Numbered from the stretch's first letter, positions 52,502-62,692 are shown. The stretch: 64,000 bases of DNA from Dietzia lutea (GCF_003096075.1 NZ_CP015449.1:1915001-1979000); one strand, 5' to 3'. Notes: a model not told the origin generated them from the sequence alone. Numbers and translations are program-made.

Positions 52502-52507
52502 TACAGT
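52502..52507 (+). promoter_or_regulatory. Candidate leaderless -10 box for the LapA-like gene
   Basis: TACAGT on the plus strand, 6 bases before the ATG at 52514. The upstream in-frame ATG at 52493 would lie in front of this box, which favours the shorter protein. Confidence 0.55.
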
Positions 52508-52513
52508 TCTGGT

Positions 52514-52954
52514 ATGGCCACACGTTCACACGATCCCGTAGACCCTGATCATCCGGGCGCAGGCGACGCGTCGGGTGGGCTGCCCGCCGGGCGATCCGAT
52601 GTCGGCGACTCGGCGCCGGCCCCCCAGGACGGGGCGACCGACAGCCCACGACCGGGCCGGGGGAACGGGGACGACCCCTACCCCGACACCGCCGGCGGCC
52701 TCCTGGGATCGGCGTGGGTCGGTCTCGTCCTGGGCGCACTGGTGACGGTCCTGCTGCTGATCTTCATCGCGCAGAACACGACCTCGACCGACGTCCGCTA
52801 CCTCGGGTGGGAATTCAGTCTGCCGCTGGGGGTGCTGATCCTCCTGGCGGCGATCGCCGGGGCGCTCATCATGGCGCTGTTCGCCGGATTCCGGATCCTC
52901 CAGCTGCGGATGCGTGCGCGCAGGGCCCGCAAGCTCTCGGCCCGCGGGCACTGA
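52514..52954 (+). CDS. LapA-domain (DUF1049) membrane protein
   Basis: A 146-residue protein with a hydrophilic Pro/Gly/Asp-rich N-terminal half and two helices near residues 75-95 and 108-130, ending in a basic Arg-rich tail. The segment FIAQNTTSTDVRYLGWEFSLPLG is the LapA (DUF1049) hallmark of Asn before the second strand and Leu-Pro-Leu-Gly at the second helix. E. coli LapA works with LapB in LPS control, but that role cannot apply directly here. Start 52514 is favoured by the leaderless box. Confidence 0.85.
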   Translation: MATRSHDPVDPDHPGAGDASGGLPAGRSDVGDSAPAPQDGATDSPRPGRGNGDDPYPDTAGGLLGSAWVGLVLGALVTVLLLIFIAQNTTSTDVRYLGWEFSLPLGVLILLAAIAGALIMALFAGFRILQLRMRARRARKLSARGH

Positions 52955-53020
52955 CCCCGCCGGGCCCGCGGCTCCCCACGCCGTCGGTCCGGCCGGTCAG
53001 GTCGGCCCGCCCCCGGCCGG

Positions 53021-53899
53021 TCAGGTCGGGACGACGTACGTGAAGACGACCCAGACGACCACGGCACTGGGCAGCACGGAGTCGAGGCGGTCCATGAAAC
53101 CGCCGTGGCCCGGCAGCATCGTCCCCATGTCCTTGATGCCCAGATCCCGCTTGACCTGGGATTCGACGAGGTCGCCCAGCGTCGCGGTGAACACGGTGAG
53201 GACGCCGAGCAGGATCCCCTTCCAAATGCTGTCGTCGAACATCGTCGCCACCACGGTGGCGCCGCCGACCGTGGCGAACAGAAGTGAACCGGCGAAACCC
53301 TCCCAGGACTTCTTCGGGCTGATCGCCGGGGCCATCGGGTGCTTGCCGAACAGCACCCCCGCGACGTAGCCACCGACGTCCGAGCACACGACCAGCAGGA
53401 TGAGCGCCACGACCCGCTGCGCCCCGAACTCCCCGTCGGACAGCATGGCGCCCAGCGAGCCCGGGACGGCGATCCACACCAGGACGAACACCGCGACCGA
53501 GGCATCCCGCATGTAGTTCTTCGGCGCGGTGGTCAGTCCGCCCATGAGCAGTCGCCACACGAACACCACGACAGTGGTCACGGCGAACGCGGCGAAGGCG
53601 CCCTCCGCCCCGCTGAGGAAACCCGCCCATACCGTCGCCTGCCCGCCCAGCAGGAGCGGTATCAGCGGGAGCCGGAACCGCGCCTGCCGCAGACGCTTGA
53701 ACACCTCCCAGGTGCCGATCGCGACGGCTCCCGCGGCGACGACGTACCAGGCGCGAGGGGTGAAGGCGATGCTCGCGATCACGAGCGCACCGAGGCCGAC
53801 CCCGACGGGGATGGCCCGGGTCAGGTCCCGGCCGGCGCGCGACGGAGGTGCGGCGGCCGCGGCAGTGGGCCCGGGCGGTCCGGGGGGAGCGGTGTCCAC
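53021..53899 (-). CDS. cdsA: Phosphatidate cytidylyltransferase CdsA
   Basis: Makes CDP-diacylglycerol, the precursor of phosphatidylglycerol (via PgsA in this window), cardiolipin and phosphatidylinositol. The 292-residue product has about eight membrane helices and the family signature near the C-terminus (LVESQVKRDLGIKDMGTMLP, then GHGGFMDRLDS) with the metal-binding Asp residues. GAGGAG lies 6 bases before the GTG. It follows frr by 41 bases in the tsf-pyrH-frr-cdsA order. Confidence 0.95.
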   Translation of the reverse strand: MDTAPPGPPGPTAAAAAPPSRAGRDLTRAIPVGVGLGALVIASIAFTPRAWYVVAAGAVAIGTWEVFKRLRQARFRLPLIPLLLGGQATVWAGFLSGAEGAFAAFAVTTVVVFVWRLLMGGLTTAPKNYMRDASVAVFVLVWIAVPGSLGAMLSDGEFGAQRVVALILLVVCSDVGGYVAGVLFGKHPMAPAISPKKSWEGFAGSLLFATVGGATVVATMFDDSIWKGILLGVLTVFTATLGDLVESQVKRDLGIKDMGTMLPGHGGFMDRLDSVLPSAVVVWVVFTYVVPT

Positions 53900-53940
53900 G
53901 GCGTACTCCTCGACTGTGAAGGGCGGAACGGGCAGGGAGG

Positions 53941-54498
53941 TCAGACCTCCATCAACTCGCCTTCCTTGATCTTGACCAGCTCGTCGACATCGGCCACGTA
54001 ACGCTGGGTGAGCTTGTCGAGCTCCTTCTCGGCGGCGGTGACCTCGTCCTCGCCGGCCTCGCCGTCCTTCTGGATGCGCTTGAGCTCGTCCATCGCCTTG
54101 CGTCGGACGCCGCGGACCGCGATCCGTCCGTCCTCGGCCTTGGCCTTGGCCTGCTTGACCAGATCACGACGCCGCTCCTCGGTGAGCTGCGGCACCGTGA
54201 CGCGCAGGACCTGCCCGTCGTTGGTCGGGTTGACGCCGAGGTCGGAGTTGCGGATCGCGTTCTCGATGGGGCCGATCTGCGACATCTCGTACGGCTTGAT
54301 GATCAGCATCCGTGGTTCGGGGACGGTGATGCTGGACATCTGGGTGATCGGGGTGAGCGTCCCGTAGTACTCACAGAGCACGCGGTTGAACATGCCCGGA
54401 TTGGCGCGGCCGGTGCGAATGGCGGCGAGCTCGTCACGGACGTGCTCGAGCGCCCTCTCCATCTTCTCCTCGGCCTCGAGCAGAGTGTCGTCGATCAT
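53941..54498 (-). CDS. frr: Ribosome-recycling factor
   Basis: Splits post-termination ribosomes with EF-G. The 185-residue product is of standard length, begins [20 protein letters not shown], and contains the conserved [20 protein letters not shown] and [19 protein letters not shown] segments of domain I. The ribosome site is weak (AAGAGA). It lies between pyrH and cdsA. Confidence 0.97.
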   Translation of the reverse strand: MIDDTLLEAEEKMERALEHVRDELAAIRTGRANPGMFNRVLCEYYGTLTPITQMSSITVPEPRMLIIKPYEMSQIGPIENAIRNSDLGVNPTNDGQVLRVTVPQLTEERRRDLVKQAKAKAEDGRIAVRGVRRKAMDELKRIQKDGEAGEDEVTAAEKELDKLTQRYVADVDELVKIKEGELMEV

Positions 54499-54563
54499 GT
54501 GCGTCTCTTTTCGTTCTCGTCGGTGGCTGTGGTCCGGTGGCGGGCGGGTCAGTGCGGGCTGCT

Positions 54564-55289
54564 TCAGTCAGTGCTGCTGACCAGGGTCCCGATCTGCTCA
54601 CCGGCCACGGCGCGAGCGATGTTGCCCTCGGTGAGGAGGTTGAAGACCAGGATGGGCATGTTGTTGTCCATGCAGAGGCTGAACGCGGTCGCGTCGGCCA
54701 CCTTCAGCCCGCGCTCGAGGCACTCGCGGTGCTCGATGCGGGTGAACAGCTCGGCCCCGGGGTTCGTGCGGGGATCATCCGAATACACACCGTCGACGGC
54801 CTTGGCCATGAGCAGCACGTCGGCCTTGATCTCCAGCGCCCGCTGCGCCGCGGTGGTGTCGGTCGAGAAGTAGGGCATGCCCATGCCGGCGCCGAAGATC
54901 ACGACGCGCCCCTTCTCCAGGTGCCGCTCGGCGCGCAGCGGGATGTACGGCTCCGCGACCTGTCCCATGTGGATGGCGGTCTGGACGCGCGTCGAGACGC
55001 CCTCCTGCTCGAGGAAGTCCTGCAGGGCGAGGCAGTTCATCACGGTGCCCAGCATCCCCATGTAGTCACTGCGGGCGCGGTCCAGGCCACGCTGCTGCAG
55101 CTGGGCGCCGCGGAAGAAGTTGCCGCCACCGATCACGATCGCGATCTGCGCCCCCGTGCGGGACACCTCGGCGATCTGACGGGCGACCGACTGGACCACA
55201 TCCGGGTCGATACCCACGCCGCCGCCGCCGAACATCTCGCCGCCCAGCTTGAGCATCACTCGCCTGTAGCCGTCCCGCGGGTCGGTCAT
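54564..55289 (-). CDS. pyrH: Uridylate kinase
   Basis: Hexameric UMP kinase of pyrimidine synthesis. The 241-residue product has [13 protein letters not shown], the [11 protein letters not shown] loop, [15 protein letters not shown] and the C-terminal [19 protein letters not shown] lies 4 bases before the ATG at 55289, which sets the start; the longer open frame upstream runs into the tsf region and is not coding. It is followed by frr. Confidence 0.97.
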   Translation of the reverse strand: MTDPRDGYRRVMLKLGGEMFGGGGVGIDPDVVQSVARQIAEVSRTGAQIAIVIGGGNFFRGAQLQQRGLDRARSDYMGMLGTVMNCLALQDFLEQEGVSTRVQTAIHMGQVAEPYIPLRAERHLEKGRVVIFGAGMGMPYFSTDTTAAQRALEIKADVLLMAKAVDGVYSDDPRTNPGAELFTRIEHRECLERGLKVADATAFSLCMDNNMPILVFNLLTEGNIARAVAGEQIGTLVSSTD

Positions 55290-55458
55290 CGTTCTCCTCG
55301 TCCCGGGCGGATCGAGCCCGTATCGCGCGTCAACGCCCCCGACGGGGTGTCGTCGGGGTGGCGTGCGGCCCATGGTGGGACCGCGTTCATTCTGCCCTAT
55401 CGCCCCTGACGCCACACCGGAGCCCGCCGGGCGCGGGGACACCCGGGTCCGCAGACGC

Positions 55459-55495
55459 CGACGGCGGCACCCGGGAATCCCGGGTGCCGCCGTCG
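55459..55495 (-). terminator. Perfect 17-bp hairpin downstream of tsf
   Basis: Arms 55459-55475 and 55479-55495 are perfectly complementary around a 3-base loop, 32 bases after the tsf stop. It is the longest uninterrupted stem in the window and should end the rpsB-tsf transcript before pyrH. Confidence 0.75.
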
Positions 55496-55527
55496 TGTGG
55501 GACCCCTGGTGACGGGTCCCGGTCGGA

Positions 55528-56352
55528 TCAGGCCTGGCCGACCTCGAAGCGCAGGAAGGCCGAAACCTTCGCGCCGGCCTCGTCGAGCAGGGCGCCGACG
55601 GTCTTCTTGTTGTCGGTGACCGACGGCTGGTCGAGGAGGCAGACGTCCTTGAAGAAGCCGTTGAGGCGACCCTCGACGATCTTCGGGAGGGCCTGCTCCG
55701 GCTTGCCCTCCTCGCGGGCGGTGGCCTCGGCGATCTCGCGCTCCTTGGCGACGATGTCGGCGGGGACCTCGTCGCGGGAGACGTACTGGGCCTTGAGCGC
55801 GGCGATCTGCATCGCGGCGGCGCGCGCGGCGGACTCGGCGGCCTCGCCCTCACCCGAGTAGGCGACCATGACGCCGACGGCGGGCGGCAGGTCGGAGGAA
55901 CGCTTGTGCAGGTAGACGGCGACCGGGCCGTCGAGCTTGCCCACGCGGCGCAGGACCAGCTTCTCGCCGGACTTGGCGGAGAACGACACGACGGCGTCGG
56001 CGACGGTGGAACCGTCGAGTTCGGCGGCGTTGAGGGCGTCGAGGTCCGAGATGCCCTGCGAGGCGGCGACGTCGACGATCTTGTCGGCGAGCGCGATGAA
56101 CTCGGCGCTCTTGGCGACGAAGTCGGTCTCGGAGTTGAGCTCGATCATGACGCCGTCCTTGATGGCGACCAGGCCCTCGGCCGTGGTGCGCTCGGCGCGC
56201 TTGCCCACGTCCTTGGCGCCCTTGATGCGCAGGACCTCGACGGCCTTGTCGAAGTCGCCGTCGGTCTCCTCCAGGGCCTTCTTGCAGTCCATCATCCCGG
56301 AGCCGGTGAGCTCACGCAGACGCTTGACGTCGGCAGCGGTGTAGTTCGCCAT
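55528..56352 (-). CDS. tsf: Elongation factor Ts
   Basis: Nucleotide-exchange factor for EF-Tu. The 274-residue product has the N-terminal UBA-like helix set [20 protein letters not shown] and the signature [13 protein letters not shown] that opens the EF-Tu switch. AAGGAGGG lies about 8 bases before the ATG. rpsB lies upstream by 209 bases; a TAGGGT box (56434-56439) may give extra transcription. It ends at a strong hairpin. Confidence 0.97.
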   Translation of the reverse strand: MANYTAADVKRLRELTGSGMMDCKKALEETDGDFDKAVEVLRIKGAKDVGKRAERTTAEGLVAIKDGVMIELNSETDFVAKSAEFIALADKIVDVAASQGISDLDALNAAELDGSTVADAVVSFSAKSGEKLVLRRVGKLDGPVAVYLHKRSSDLPPAVGVMVAYSGEGEAAESAARAAAMQIAALKAQYVSRDEVPADIVAKEREIAEATAREEGKPEQALPKIVEGRLNGFFKDVCLLDQPSVTDNKKTVGALLDEAGAKVSAFLRFEVGQA

Positions 56353-56433
56353 GGTGGGGCGACCCTCCTTAAAGGGGTTCGTGATGTGTCGGGAAAGGTG
56401 TTCAAGAGTCGGGCGGCGGGCGCGATCGTCTCC

Positions 56434-56439
56434 ACCCTA
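56434..56439 (-). promoter_or_regulatory. Candidate internal -10 box upstream of tsf
   Basis: TAGGGT on the minus strand about 80 bases before tsf. A small GATCCCC/GGGGATC stem (56504-56519) lies between rpsB and this box and may attenuate read-through. No clear -35. Confidence 0.35.
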
Positions 56440-56561
56440 GACGCCGGGACGTCCGGGGACGGCCGCCCACCGCCTCCGACACCTCGGGCCCGGCCACCGG
56501 GAAGATCCCCTCGGGGATCGTGGGCGGCCGGGCCCGATGGCGCTCGAGCTGGTGGTGCGGA

Positions 56562-57443
56562 TCAGGCCTCGGTGGCCGGAGCCTCGGTGGGGACCTCGGC
56601 CGCGGGGGCCTCGGCGGCGGGCGACTCGGTGCCCGTGATGTCCGCGGCGGGACCCTCGGTGCCCTCGGTGGCGGCGCCACCGGTCACCTGGTCGAGCTGC
56701 TCGGTCTCCCACTCGGCGAGCGGCTCGGCCTCTTCGCCGGTGGCCTTGCCGGCCTGCGAGCGGGCCTTGAGACCGTCGGCGACGGCGGAGGCGATGACGC
56801 GGGTCAGCACGGTGACCGAGCGGATCGCGTCGTCGTTCGCCGGGATCGGGTAGTCGACGACATCCGGGTCGCAGTTGGTGTCGAGCAGAGCGACGACCGG
56901 GATGTTGAGCTTGCGGGCCTCGCCGACGGCGATGTGCTCCTTGTTGGTGTCGACGACCCACACCACGGAGGGGACCTTGCTCATGTCACGCATACCGCCG
57001 AGCGTGCGCTCGAGCTTGTTCTTCTCGCGCGTGAGCATGAGGATCTCCTTCTTGGTGCGACCCTCGAATCCGCCCGTCTGCTCCATCGACTCGAGCTCCT
57101 TGAGCCGCAGGAGCCGCTGGTGCACGGTCTGGAAGTTGGTGAGCATGCCACCCAGCCAACGCTGGTTGACGTACGGCATCCCGACCTTGGCGGCCTCCTC
57201 GGCGATGGCCTCCTGGGCCTGCTTCTTGGTGCCGACGAACAGGACGGTGCCGCCGTGGGCGACGGTCTCCTTGACGAACTCGTACGCCTGGTCGATGTAC
57301 GTCAGGGTCTGCTGCAGGTCGATGATGTAGATGCCGTTGCGGTCGGTGAAGATGAACCGACGCATCTTCGGGTTCCAGCGGCGGGTCTGGTGGCCGAAGT
57401 GGGCGCCTGCGTCGAGCAGCTGCTTCATGGAGATGACTGCCAT
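56562..57443 (-). CDS. rpsB: 30S ribosomal protein S2 with acidic C-terminal tail
   Basis: Small-subunit protein near the 16S 5' region and S1-binding site. The 293-residue product starts [20 protein letters not shown] and contains [24 protein letters not shown] and [16 protein letters not shown]. The last ~50 residues form an Ala/Glu/Pro/Thr-rich tail, longer than in most bacteria and probably disordered. The leader upstream is about 260 bases if the promoter at 57713-57741 is used. No strong ribosome site is seen before the ATG. Confidence 0.97.
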   Translation of the reverse strand: MAVISMKQLLDAGAHFGHQTRRWNPKMRRFIFTDRNGIYIIDLQQTLTYIDQAYEFVKETVAHGGTVLFVGTKKQAQEAIAEEAAKVGMPYVNQRWLGGMLTNFQTVHQRLLRLKELESMEQTGGFEGRTKKEILMLTREKNKLERTLGGMRDMSKVPSVVWVVDTNKEHIAVGEARKLNIPVVALLDTNCDPDVVDYPIPANDDAIRSVTVLTRVIASAVADGLKARSQAGKATGEEAEPLAEWETEQLDQVTGGAATEGTEGPAADITGTESPAAEAPAAEVPTEAPATEA

Positions 57444-57850
57444 GATGGGTTGAGGGCTCGTCCGGCTTGGAAGCAGCCGGACCGCGAGGCCCTCGTCCTC
57501 GCTTTCTGGTACGTATCGGGTTATGCCCACTCGCCGGGCGGCGGCGGGCCCTGGTGTCCGCGCCGGGCCGGACCCCCGGCGTGCGGGGGCACCTGCTGGT
57601 CCGACGTCCGGGGAGGCCGGGGCTCTGCAGCCCCGGGGCCCGGATGCGGCGCCGTTGACCGGGTCGCCGCAGGACACGCGAAGTCGATCGACGAGAGTCG
57701 ACCGCACTGGGAAGCATATCCCCTCGGCCCCGCGCAGCCAAGGCGGGCCTCTTCCGACCGGTCCCCCGGCCCTGGGGATGGTCGTCCACCCTGTCCACAA
57801 CGGGCGCGCCGCCCCTGGCGGTGGGCGGGCCTGTGCGGTGCACTCGGGGC
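57444..57850. other. rpsB leader and divergent region (about 400 bases without a gene)
   Basis: No credible coding sequence on either strand. On the minus strand it holds the rpsB promoter and a GC-rich leader that can form several stems, for example CCGGGGCT/AGCCCCGG (57617-57624/57629-57636) and CGGACC/GGTCCG (57569-57574/57598-57603). On the plus strand it must hold the promoter of the M23-type gene, which I could not identify. Confidence 0.6.
57713..57741 (-). promoter_or_regulatory. rpsB promoter
   Basis: TTGGCT (57736-57741), 17-base spacer, TATGCT (57713-57718) on the minus strand. Good match for a housekeeping actinobacterial promoter. Start near 57706, so the rpsB leader would be about 260 bases. 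Confidence 0.6.
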
Positions 57851-58522
57851 GTGACGATGATCAGGTCTCGTGGACGGGGTGGGCGCGACGGGGCGTCCGC
57901 CGGCCTCGTGACCGCGGCGCTCGTCGTCGTCCTCGTCGTCGTGCCCCTCGCCTCCGCCGCTCCGCCCGCCTCGGTGCCGTCCGCGGGCGCTGTGCCGTCA
58001 GCGGACGCCGCGCCGACCGTGGGCGTCGCTCCGGACTCCGGCGCGGCGCCGGTCGGTCCACGTCCGGCGATGGTCGGCCCCGTGCCGGGCCCGCTGTCGG
58101 TGGTCACCGCGTTCGACCCTCCGGCGCGGCGGTGGTTGCCCGGCCACCGCGGGGTCGACCTGGCCGCGGCGCCGCACTCACCCGTCCTCTCCCCCGCCGA
58201 CGGGACGGTGTCCTTCGCCGGCGCCGTGGCCGGGCGGCCGGTGGTGTCGATCGACCATGGCAGCGGGCTGCGCACGACGTACGAACCGGTCGCCGCCGAC
58301 GTGCGCGCCGGAGACGCCGTCGCCGCGGGTGCACGGATCGGCCGGCTCCTCGCCGGCCACCCCGGGTGTCCGGTGGTGGCGTGTCTGCACTGGGGCGCGC
58401 GGGTGGCCTCGGGTGGCCCGTCCGGTGACGACGACGACTACGTCGATCCGCTCGCGCTGTTGGCCGACGCCCACCGTCCGATCCGTCTCAAGCCGACCCT
58501 GCCCGGCGACGGCGTGGGCTGA
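57851..58522 (+). CDS. Secreted M23/LytM-type peptidase-like protein (Rv2891-like)
   Basis: Exported LytM-fold protein, 223 residues. A signal peptide (residues 1-36) ends near ASA-AP, followed by an Ala/Pro/Val-rich linker to about residue 80. The LytM domain has the zinc-binding HRGVD (His99, Asp103) and CLHWG (His180), but Cys178 stands where the first His of the usual HxH motif would be, so endopeptidase activity is doubtful. Divergent from rpsB and 22 bases short of the xerC stop, as in M. tuberculosis. The start could also be the ATG at 57857. Confidence 0.87.
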   Translation: MTMIRSRGRGGRDGASAGLVTAALVVVLVVVPLASAAPPASVPSAGAVPSADAAPTVGVAPDSGAAPVGPRPAMVGPVPGPLSVVTAFDPPARRWLPGHRGVDLAAAPHSPVLSPADGTVSFAGAVAGRPVVSIDHGSGLRTTYEPVAADVRAGDAVAAGARIGRLLAGHPGCPVVACLHWGARVASGGPSGDDDDYVDPLALLADAHRPIRLKPTLPGDGVG

Positions 58523-58544
58523 GAAGCGGCGGCGGCGACCTCGA

Positions 58545-59513
58545 TCAGGCGCGGGGATGGGCTCCGCGGTAGGCGGCGCGGAGGCGCTCTGCCGAGACGT
58601 GCGTGTAGATCTGGGTGGTCGCCGGCGTGGAGTGCCCGAGCAGTTCCTGGACGTGTCGCAGGTCCGCGCCGCCCTCGAGCAGGTGCGTCGCCGAGCTGTG
58701 CCGCAGGGCGTGGGGCGAGACACGGCGCGCGCCCGGCGTGGCCTCGCTGACCTCGTTGACGATCCTGCGGGCCGCCCGGGGGTCCAGGCGTCCGCCGCGG
58801 GCTCCCAACAGGAGGGCCGGACCCGAGCGGGCGTTCGTCAGAGCCGGCCGCCCGGTGTCGAGCCAGGCCCGCAGTGCCCGGTCGGCGGGAGCCCCGTACG
58901 GGACCGCCCGCTCGCGGTCGCCCTTGCCGATCACGCGGAGGAGTCGCCGTTCCGTGTCGACGTCGTCGACGTCGAGGCCGCACAGCTCGGCCACCCGGAT
59001 GCCGCACGAGTACAGCAGCTCCACCACGAGCCGGTCACGGACGGCGAGGGGGTCGCCCTCGGCCGCGCCGAGTTCGCTGGTCCGGATGGTCTCGCCCGCC
59101 TGGGCGGCGTCGAGGACCTCCGGCAGGTGCCGGCGGGCACGCGGAGCCTCCAGTCTGGCCGCGACGTCGGTCGGGAGCAGCCCGGTACGCGTTGCCCACG
59201 TGCTGAACGAGCGCGCCGCCGCGACCCGGCGTGCGACGGTCGACCGTGCGGCTCCCGCGGCCACCTGGGCGGCGAGCCAGCCCCGTAGGGCGGGCAGGGT
59301 CAACGCGGCTCCGAGCTCCGGCCCGGTGGTGGGCCCGCCGTCGCCCGCCGCGAGGTGGCCGAGCAGCCCGCGGACGTCCGATCGATAGGAGCGGGCGGTC
59401 GCCTCGGAGCGCGACCTGCCGGTGAGGAGGTGCTCGACGTAGTCGTCGAGCACCTCCTCGAGGTGGTCGGACAGCGCGTTTCCATCGTCCTCACGAGTGC
59501 GCATCCGTCCCAT
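58545..59513 (-). CDS. xerC: Tyrosine recombinase XerC
   Basis: Site-specific recombinase that resolves chromosome dimers at dif with XerD, under FtsK control. The 322-residue product has an N-terminal SAM-like DNA-binding domain ([19 protein letters not shown]) and the catalytic domain with Arg in [43 protein letters not shown] and the nucleophile Tyr in that last segment. The ATG at 59513 is preferred (GACAAT 8 bases upstream); the codons before it are not conserved. Confidence 0.94.
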   Translation of the reverse strand: MGRMRTREDDGNALSDHLEEVLDDYVEHLLTGRSRSEATARSYRSDVRGLLGHLAAGDGGPTTGPELGAALTLPALRGWLAAQVAAGAARSTVARRVAAARSFSTWATRTGLLPTDVAARLEAPRARRHLPEVLDAAQAGETIRTSELGAAEGDPLAVRDRLVVELLYSCGIRVAELCGLDVDDVDTERRLLRVIGKGDRERAVPYGAPADRALRAWLDTGRPALTNARSGPALLLGARGGRLDPRAARRIVNEVSEATPGARRVSPHALRHSSATHLLEGGADLRHVQELLGHSTPATTQIYTHVSAERLRAAYRGAHPRA

Positions 59514-59571
59514 GGGCACCGATTGTCGCGGTCCTTCGAGGAGCACGCAACCATCCGGAGCCGAGCCCGCC

Positions 59572-60777
59572 TCAGGACACCGGCAGGCTGAGCTGCATCC
59601 CGCCGTCGCCGGATCTGCGCCAGCCCTCCGGGCCCCGCACGGCCGCGCCGGTCGACATCAGCCGACCGAGTACGGCCCGCACCGTGGTCGGCGCGATCCC
59701 GGCCGACCTGGCGACCTCCGCGGGGGCGGCCCCTCCCGAGGTCGGCAGCGCCTCGAGGATCCGCCGCGTCACGTCGTCCATCCCGTCCCACGACGTGGCC
59801 TCCCCGGCCGGCGGCGGGGCCGTCTCCCCCATCGCGCCGGCCAGCTCGACCACGTCCGCCGTGCGCCCGATCAGCACCGCCCCACGGTCCCGGAGGAGGA
59901 GATGGCATCCGACCGACGCGACCGACGTGACCGGACCCGGTACGGCACCGACCGGCCGATCGAGGGCCGCCGCCCACGCCGCCGTGCTCAGCGCACCGCT
60001 GCGGGCCGCCGCCTCGACCACCACCGTCGCGCCCGTCAACGCCGCGATGATGCGGTTGCGGTCGAGGAACCGGTACCTCGTCACCCCGGTCCCCGGCGGC
60101 TGTGCGGAGACGACCGCACCGGTCTCCGCGACCTCACGGAGCAGGCCGTCGTTGCCGCGCGGGTACAGACGGTCGACGCCCCCGGCCAGGACCGCGATCG
60201 TCGTGCCCCGCACCCCGAGCACGGCGCGGTGCGCGGCCGCGTCGATGCCGAACGCGCCTCCCGAGACCACGGTGAAACCCTCCGCCGCGGCCCCCGCGCT
60301 CAGATCCGCGGCCACCGTCCGGCCGTACGGCGTGGGCGCCCGGGTGCCCACCACCGCCACCGACCTGCCCAGCTCCGTCGCCGGGTCGGCCGGCCCCCGC
60401 CACCACAACCCGAGTGGGCGCAACGCGGTGGGCACCCCTCCCGTGCCGTCCCGGCGACGCCCGCGTGGCCGGTCGAGCGGCGCGAGCGCGTATCCCGGCC
60501 AGCCCGGGTCGCCCGGCACCACCAGACGGGCGCTTACGGTCGCGGCCGACTCGAGCAGTGCCGCCCCGTCCACGTGCTCGCGACGGGACTCGGCCTGGGC
60601 GTTCAGCGTCTCACCCGCCCGCCCGTCCCGGATGAGGTCCCGCGCGGCGACCGGACCGACCGAGTCGACCAGGTCCCACACCTGCGCGGTCGGCCGTTCG
60701 GTGACCGCTCCCAGATACGCGTACGCCTCGCGGACGTCCCGCGGCACCGCCGCGGCCTCCTGCTCGCCCACCGACAT
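59572..60777 (-). CDS. dprA: DNA-processing protein DprA
   Basis: Protects incoming single-stranded DNA and loads RecA during natural transformation. The 401-residue product has the Rossmann-like core ([67 protein letters not shown]) and a C-terminal winged helix ([20 protein letters not shown]). Whether the organism is competent is unknown; mycolic actinobacteria generally keep dprA. The ATG overlaps the comM stop by one base (TGATG). Confidence 0.94.
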   Translation of the reverse strand: MSVGEQEAAAVPRDVREAYAYLGAVTERPTAQVWDLVDSVGPVAARDLIRDGRAGETLNAQAESRREHVDGAALLESAATVSARLVVPGDPGWPGYALAPLDRPRGRRRDGTGGVPTALRPLGLWWRGPADPATELGRSVAVVGTRAPTPYGRTVAADLSAGAAAEGFTVVSGGAFGIDAAAHRAVLGVRGTTIAVLAGGVDRLYPRGNDGLLREVAETGAVVSAQPPGTGVTRYRFLDRNRIIAALTGATVVVEAAARSGALSTAAWAAALDRPVGAVPGPVTSVASVGCHLLLRDRGAVLIGRTADVVELAGAMGETAPPPAGEATSWDGMDDVTRRILEALPTSGGAAPAEVARSAGIAPTTVRAVLGRLMSTGAAVRGPEGWRRSGDGGMQLSLPVS

Positions 60778-62294
60778 CAGTCCTCTCCTCGCAGCATCAG
60801 TGCCTCGGCCACATGGGGTTCGCGCGGCACGGTGGCCCCGTCCAGGTCGGCGACCGTCCACGCCAGGCGCAGGCATCGATCGACGCCCCGCGCGGACAAC
60901 ACCCCGTGTGCGAGCGCGCGGTCGAGCGGCTGCAACGCGCTCCGGTCGAGCCCCCACACCGAGCGCAGCACGCGCCCGGGGACCTCCGCGTTGGCCCGGG
61001 CGCCCGCCGCGTCCGGGCACCCGGCCCACCTCTCGGCGGCGGCTGCGCGGGCCGCGGCCACCCTTCCGCGTACCGCGGCCGTGTCCTCCACCTCCCCGAC
61101 CGCGAACAGACCCGACCCGATCGGCAGGGCGCGGGCCGCGATGTCGATGCGGTCCCGCAGCGGGCCCGTCAGCGAGCGGCCGTACCTCCGCCGCGCGTCC
61201 GGCGTGCAGGTGCACGCGTCCGGTCGTGCGCTGCCACACGGGCAGTCGTTGGCGGCCATCACCAGCTGGAATCGCGCGGGATAGACCGAGATGCCGTCCC
61301 GGCGGGCGATCCTCACCTCCCCGTCCTCCAGCGGGGTCCGCAGGCTGTCGAGCACGCGGGCGGGGAACTCGGCGCACTCGTCGAGGAACAACACCCCACG
61401 GTGCGCGAGCGTCACCGCCCCCGGGCGGGCGACGTTGTTCCCGCCGCCCACCAGCGAGGCCACCGAGGCCGAATGGTGCGGTGCGACGAACGGTGGTCGA
61501 CGCAGCAGCGGATCCCTCGGGGCGAGTGTGCCCATGACCGAGTGGACGGCCGTGGCCTCGAGGGCCTCGCGCTCCCCCAGGTCCGGCAGGAGTCCGGGCA
61601 GTCGTCGGGCCAGCATCGTCTTGCCCGTCCCGGGCGCCCCCCGCAGGAGGAGGGCGTGCCCGCCGGCGGCCGCGATCTCCACCGCCCGCCGGCAGTCGTC
61701 CTGGCCGTACACCTCGGCGAGGTCCTCGCCGGGCCGCCCGCCCACGGCACGCGCGGCCGGCGCGTCCGTCACCAGCGCACCGCCACCACGGCTCCACACC
61801 GCGAGCATCGCCAGCGAGTCCACACCCGCGGAATCGATGCCGCGGACCAGCCGGGCCTCCGCGAGATTCGCGCTCGGGACGATCGCGCGGGGCAGCCCGG
61901 CGTCCCGGGCCGCGAGAACCGCGGGGAGGACCCCGCGGACCGCACGGACGCGCCCGTCGAGGGCGAGCTCGCCCACCAGCAGGGTGCCGTCGAAGCACGA
62001 CGCGGGCAGTTCCCCGGAGGCGGTGAGGGTCCCCACCGCGAGCGCCAGGTCGAAACCGGAGCCCCGCTTGGGCAGACCCGCCGGCGACAGCGACAGGACG
62101 ACCTTGCCCGCCGGCCACGACAGGCCGCTGTTGGTCACCGCCGCCCGTATCCGCTCCCGGGCCTGCAGCACCGCCGAATCCGGCAGCCCCACGATGCTCA
62201 CCCCCGGCAGCCCGCGACCCACGTCCGCCTCGACCTCGACCATCTGACCGCCCACCCCGTGCAGGGTCACCGCCCACGTCCGCCCGAGCGCCAC
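60777..62294 (-). CDS. comM: ComM/YifB family AAA+ ATPase (Mg-chelatase-like)
   Basis: Hexameric helicase-type ATPase that promotes branch migration of transformation intermediates in Vibrio. The 505-residue product has an N-terminal Lon-protease-like domain (GRGLPGVSIVGLPDSAV, LSPAGLPKRGSGFDLALAV), Walker A GAPGTGKTM, Walker B VLFLDECAEF and a CPCG zinc-like motif with CTC downstream. The GTG at 62294 is 2 bases after the yraN stop. It is coupled to dprA by TGATG. Confidence 0.93.
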   Translation of the reverse strand: MALGRTWAVTLHGVGGQMVEVEADVGRGLPGVSIVGLPDSAVLQARERIRAAVTNSGLSWPAGKVVLSLSPAGLPKRGSGFDLALAVGTLTASGELPASCFDGTLLVGELALDGRVRAVRGVLPAVLAARDAGLPRAIVPSANLAEARLVRGIDSAGVDSLAMLAVWSRGGGALVTDAPAARAVGGRPGEDLAEVYGQDDCRRAVEIAAAGGHALLLRGAPGTGKTMLARRLPGLLPDLGEREALEATAVHSVMGTLAPRDPLLRRPPFVAPHHSASVASLVGGGNNVARPGAVTLAHRGVLFLDECAEFPARVLDSLRTPLEDGEVRIARRDGISVYPARFQLVMAANDCPCGSARPDACTCTPDARRRYGRSLTGPLRDRIDIAARALPIGSGLFAVGEVEDTAAVRGRVAAARAAAAERWAGCPDAAGARANAEVPGRVLRSVWGLDRSALQPLDRALAHGVLSARGVDRCLRLAWTVADLDGATVPREPHVAEALMLRGED

Positions 62295-62296
62295 GG

Positions 62297-62692
62297 CTAC
62301 ATCACGTCCTCGAACAGCTCGAGTCGGGGCCGCGACGGATCGGCCAGATCCACCCCGACCACGTCGAAACACACCTGACGCCAGCGACCCGGGTGCTCCG
62401 CCAGCCAGTGGGTGGCCAGCAGGCGCAGGCGTCGGCGCTTCTTCCCCGTGACGGACTCGGCGGGGCTGCCGTAACCCGTACCGGTGCGGGCCCTCACCTC
62501 GACGAAGCGCAGTCTGCCCGCGGGGTCCAGGACCACCAGGTCGAGTTCCCCGACCGGACACCGCCAGTTCCGGCTGATCACCACCGCACCGCGGGCCTCC
62601 AGCAGGACCGCCGCGTGTTCCTCCCCGATCCGTCCCGTCCTCCGCCGCGGGTCCTCGCCGCCCCTGGCGCGCCTCGCCCCGTCCCCTGTCAT
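62297..62692 (-). CDS. YraN family endonuclease-like protein (UPF0102)
   Basis: Small PD-(D/E)XK-fold protein of unknown function. The 131-residue product has the Glu in RIGEEHAAVLLEARGA, then GELDLVVLDPAGRLRFVEVRAR, which supplies the D-x(n)-E-x-R active-site-like motif. GGGAGG lies 7 bases before the ATG at 62692; the frame upstream is not conserved. It precedes comM and dprA in the common actinobacterial yraN-comM-dprA order. Confidence 0.9.
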   Translation of the reverse strand: MTGDGARRARGGEDPRRRTGRIGEEHAAVLLEARGAVVISRNWRCPVGELDLVVLDPAGRLRFVEVRARTGTGYGSPAESVTGKKRRRLRLLATHWLAEHPGRWRQVCFDVVGVDLADPSRPRLELFEDVM

